Of a stretch of DNA of 64,000 bases, positions 62,809-64,000 are shown in pieces. This DNA comes from Homalodisca vitripennis (taxonomy: Eukaryota > Arthropoda > Insecta > Hemiptera > Cicadellidae). Every line of letters starts with the position of its first letter. The first letter of the stretch is position 1. Under the pieces are notes generated by a model that had not been told where the DNA came from, did no database searches, and saw nothing but the letters and a program-made list of their open reading frames with translations. The position numbers and the translations under genes are program-made. Where the stretch lies: NCBI RefSeq assembly GCF_021130785.1, contig NW_025776200.1, positions 248,001 through 312,000 on the forward strand, given 5' to 3'.

Positions 62809-64000
62809 TTATTTATAAGTAATTATTTTCTTTTTATGGTTTGCAGTTGGGCGGAAGGTTCCCTGAACTGTCTGGAACTCCGACTGCAACTGCAAAGGGT
62901 CATCGATCATATCTTCGTCAGGAATTGACTGTAGAGAGGATTTAGATGAGGGTGAATTTCTTACCGGCACCTTCGTCCTATTGTCTACTTTTTTCTGAAT
63001 CGACCGCTTTGAGCTTGACGAAATCTGTCTTTTTTCTTCCAAGGATAACTGTGGTTTTATGTTCTGTTGCGATCTGTCTTTGGAATGTGATGCGACTGCT
63101 GAATATGTTTGGGGCTGATTCTGCTTTTGAGCCGGTTGTAAGGGCCTTTTGAGTAGATTATTGTTGGCGACGATAAAGAATGCCCTCCTCCAACGGCAGC
63201 AAGCTGTTGCACAAGAGTGGCAACCTGCTCGGTTAGAGTTCGGAGCATACCCTCCAAAACTGAGCAGGATGAACATTGGGTAGGATGGACCGGGGGCAGC
63301 AGCGGCTTCAGAGTAGGATACTCCCTTTTTGGGAGTAGGGGCAACCCTTCTCCTATTACTCCCTGCGAGCCCTCGTTGAAGGAAAGTTTATCGAGGGTCA
63401 CTATCTTTTTTTTTGTTAAGAATTTCTTTTTCCTCTAAATATACTTTGCATTCTCTAGAGGGATGATAGGTGTTTCCCTTTGCAGTTTACACACTGGATG
63501 TCGTTTTTACAGCTTCCTCGTTTATGGCCCTCTGTGGCGCAACGAGAGCAAGTCTCTGAAATTGGTGCACACCTTGCTAGAATGCCCAAACCTTTGGCAC
63601 CTAAAGCACCTCTGAGGGTTTTTAAAATAAGGTCTTACTGCCAAGGACAGGTATCCGGCCTTTATAGTAGACGGGGGCTGAGGCATAGCAAAAGTCAATA
63701 TCAATCCAGCTGTGGGAACTTTTTGACCGTTCTCAGTCCTAAATATCCCTAACCACGTCCGTTACCATCGAATAATGCAACTCTTCTCTGAGCTCATCTT
63801 CACTGCAATCGATGAGATCACGGCTAAAAAACAATTCCCTTAGAGGAGTTTAGAGAAGGGATGTGGTTTGGACATTGATCTCGACCTGGTCAAAGAAACG
63901 TTGTGCATTTGCAGGAGCTTCTTGGCTTGACCGCAATTCGCAGCCTTCCACCAAAATTGTTCCGTTTTCTCAACTTTCTGATTGACTTTGGTTGTCTCCT
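62809..64000 (-). pseudogene. LINE-C ORF1 (Gag-like) with zinc knuckles
   Basis: In the minus frame at 63522-63704, RPYFKNPQRCFRCQRFGHSS-KVC is a C-x2-C-x4-H-x4-C knuckle. After a shift a second follows (EGHKRGSCKNDIQCVNCKGK, ending KH), as usual in ORF1 proteins of the I/Jockey group. Downstream segments (63057-63401 and 62809-63276) carry a Ser/Gln-rich linker with QVATLVQQLAAVGG. ORF1 binds element RNA. At least three frameshifts; the N-terminus lies beyond the window. Confidence 0.8.

Larger units (their letters stand above)
58542..64000 (-). mobile_element. LINE-C, RNase-H non-LTR retrotransposon
   Basis: Minus-strand element running off the right edge. The order from right to left is: ORF1 with zinc knuckles (62809-64000), endonuclease (62231-62781), RT (about 60530-61650), RNase H (about 59300-60080), a Cys/His motif, then a poly(A) tail. 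This order, with two ORFs and an RNase H after RT, fits the I/Jockey assemblage. Many frameshifts split ORF2. LINE-A belongs to the same family. Confidence 0.9.

Overview
The window is eukaryotic, AT-rich and made almost entirely of transposable elements. The mix (piggyBac, P/THAP, Tigger/pogo, Tc1, long-spacer IS630-like, Merlin, Mutator-like, RNase-H LINEs, one Gypsy LTR element) fits an arthropod, most likely an insect; nothing narrows it further. No host gene, rRNA or tRNA gene was recognised. Spliceosomal GT..AG introns are visible in some element genes.

Layout. 1-140: tail of a 'GGQN' element (defined below) broken by a piggyBac at TTAA. 141-4210: 5' part of piggyBac-A, itself split by a P element (about 377-3811). 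4270-7165: fragment of a minus-strand LINE split by a Tigger element (4566-6934). 7166-12345: GGQN element 1 with a Mutator-like element (MULE-1, 7305-9940) in its 5' terminal repeats. 12380-13475: 5' part of piggyBac-B. 13475-18390: inverted and tandem repeats around a cysteine-peptidase-like gene fragment. 18399-44620: GGQN element 3, which hosts a very deep insertion stack. 44630-46750: GGQN element 4. 46800-47290: 132-bp satellite. 49020-58250: abutting fragments (piggyBac-D, pogo-2, MULE-3, LINE-B, pogo-3). 58542-64000: minus-strand LINE-C with a 37-base poly(A) tail.

The stack at 18.4-44.3 kb can be undone by hand, because at most junctions target-site duplications are visible and the host reading frame rejoins. 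GGQN-3 holds a Tc1 in its first intron, GGQN-2 in its ORF, and a Sailor-like element (Sailor-1, 24542-43771). Sailor-1 holds piggyBac-C and MULE-2 (30139-43384). MULE-2 holds Sailor-2 (32518-42246). Sailor-2 holds a piggyBac MITE and a Gypsy element (35040-40591). Gypsy holds an intact Merlin (37484-38696). That is six levels deep.

'GGQN' is my label for a family with a conserved [C/S]D(S/N)(C/A)GGQNK motif. Pieces of five copies occur here. Two have clear arrays of subterminal repeats and one shows a 4-5 bp target duplication. I did not match it with certainty to a named superfamily (Pfam DUF7869-type proteins and the Sola group are candidates).

Every recognisable DNA-transposon, Gypsy and peptidase ORF lies on the + strand and all three LINEs on the - strand. 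With the nesting, this makes a strand-biased small-RNA (piRNA) source locus a testable idea.
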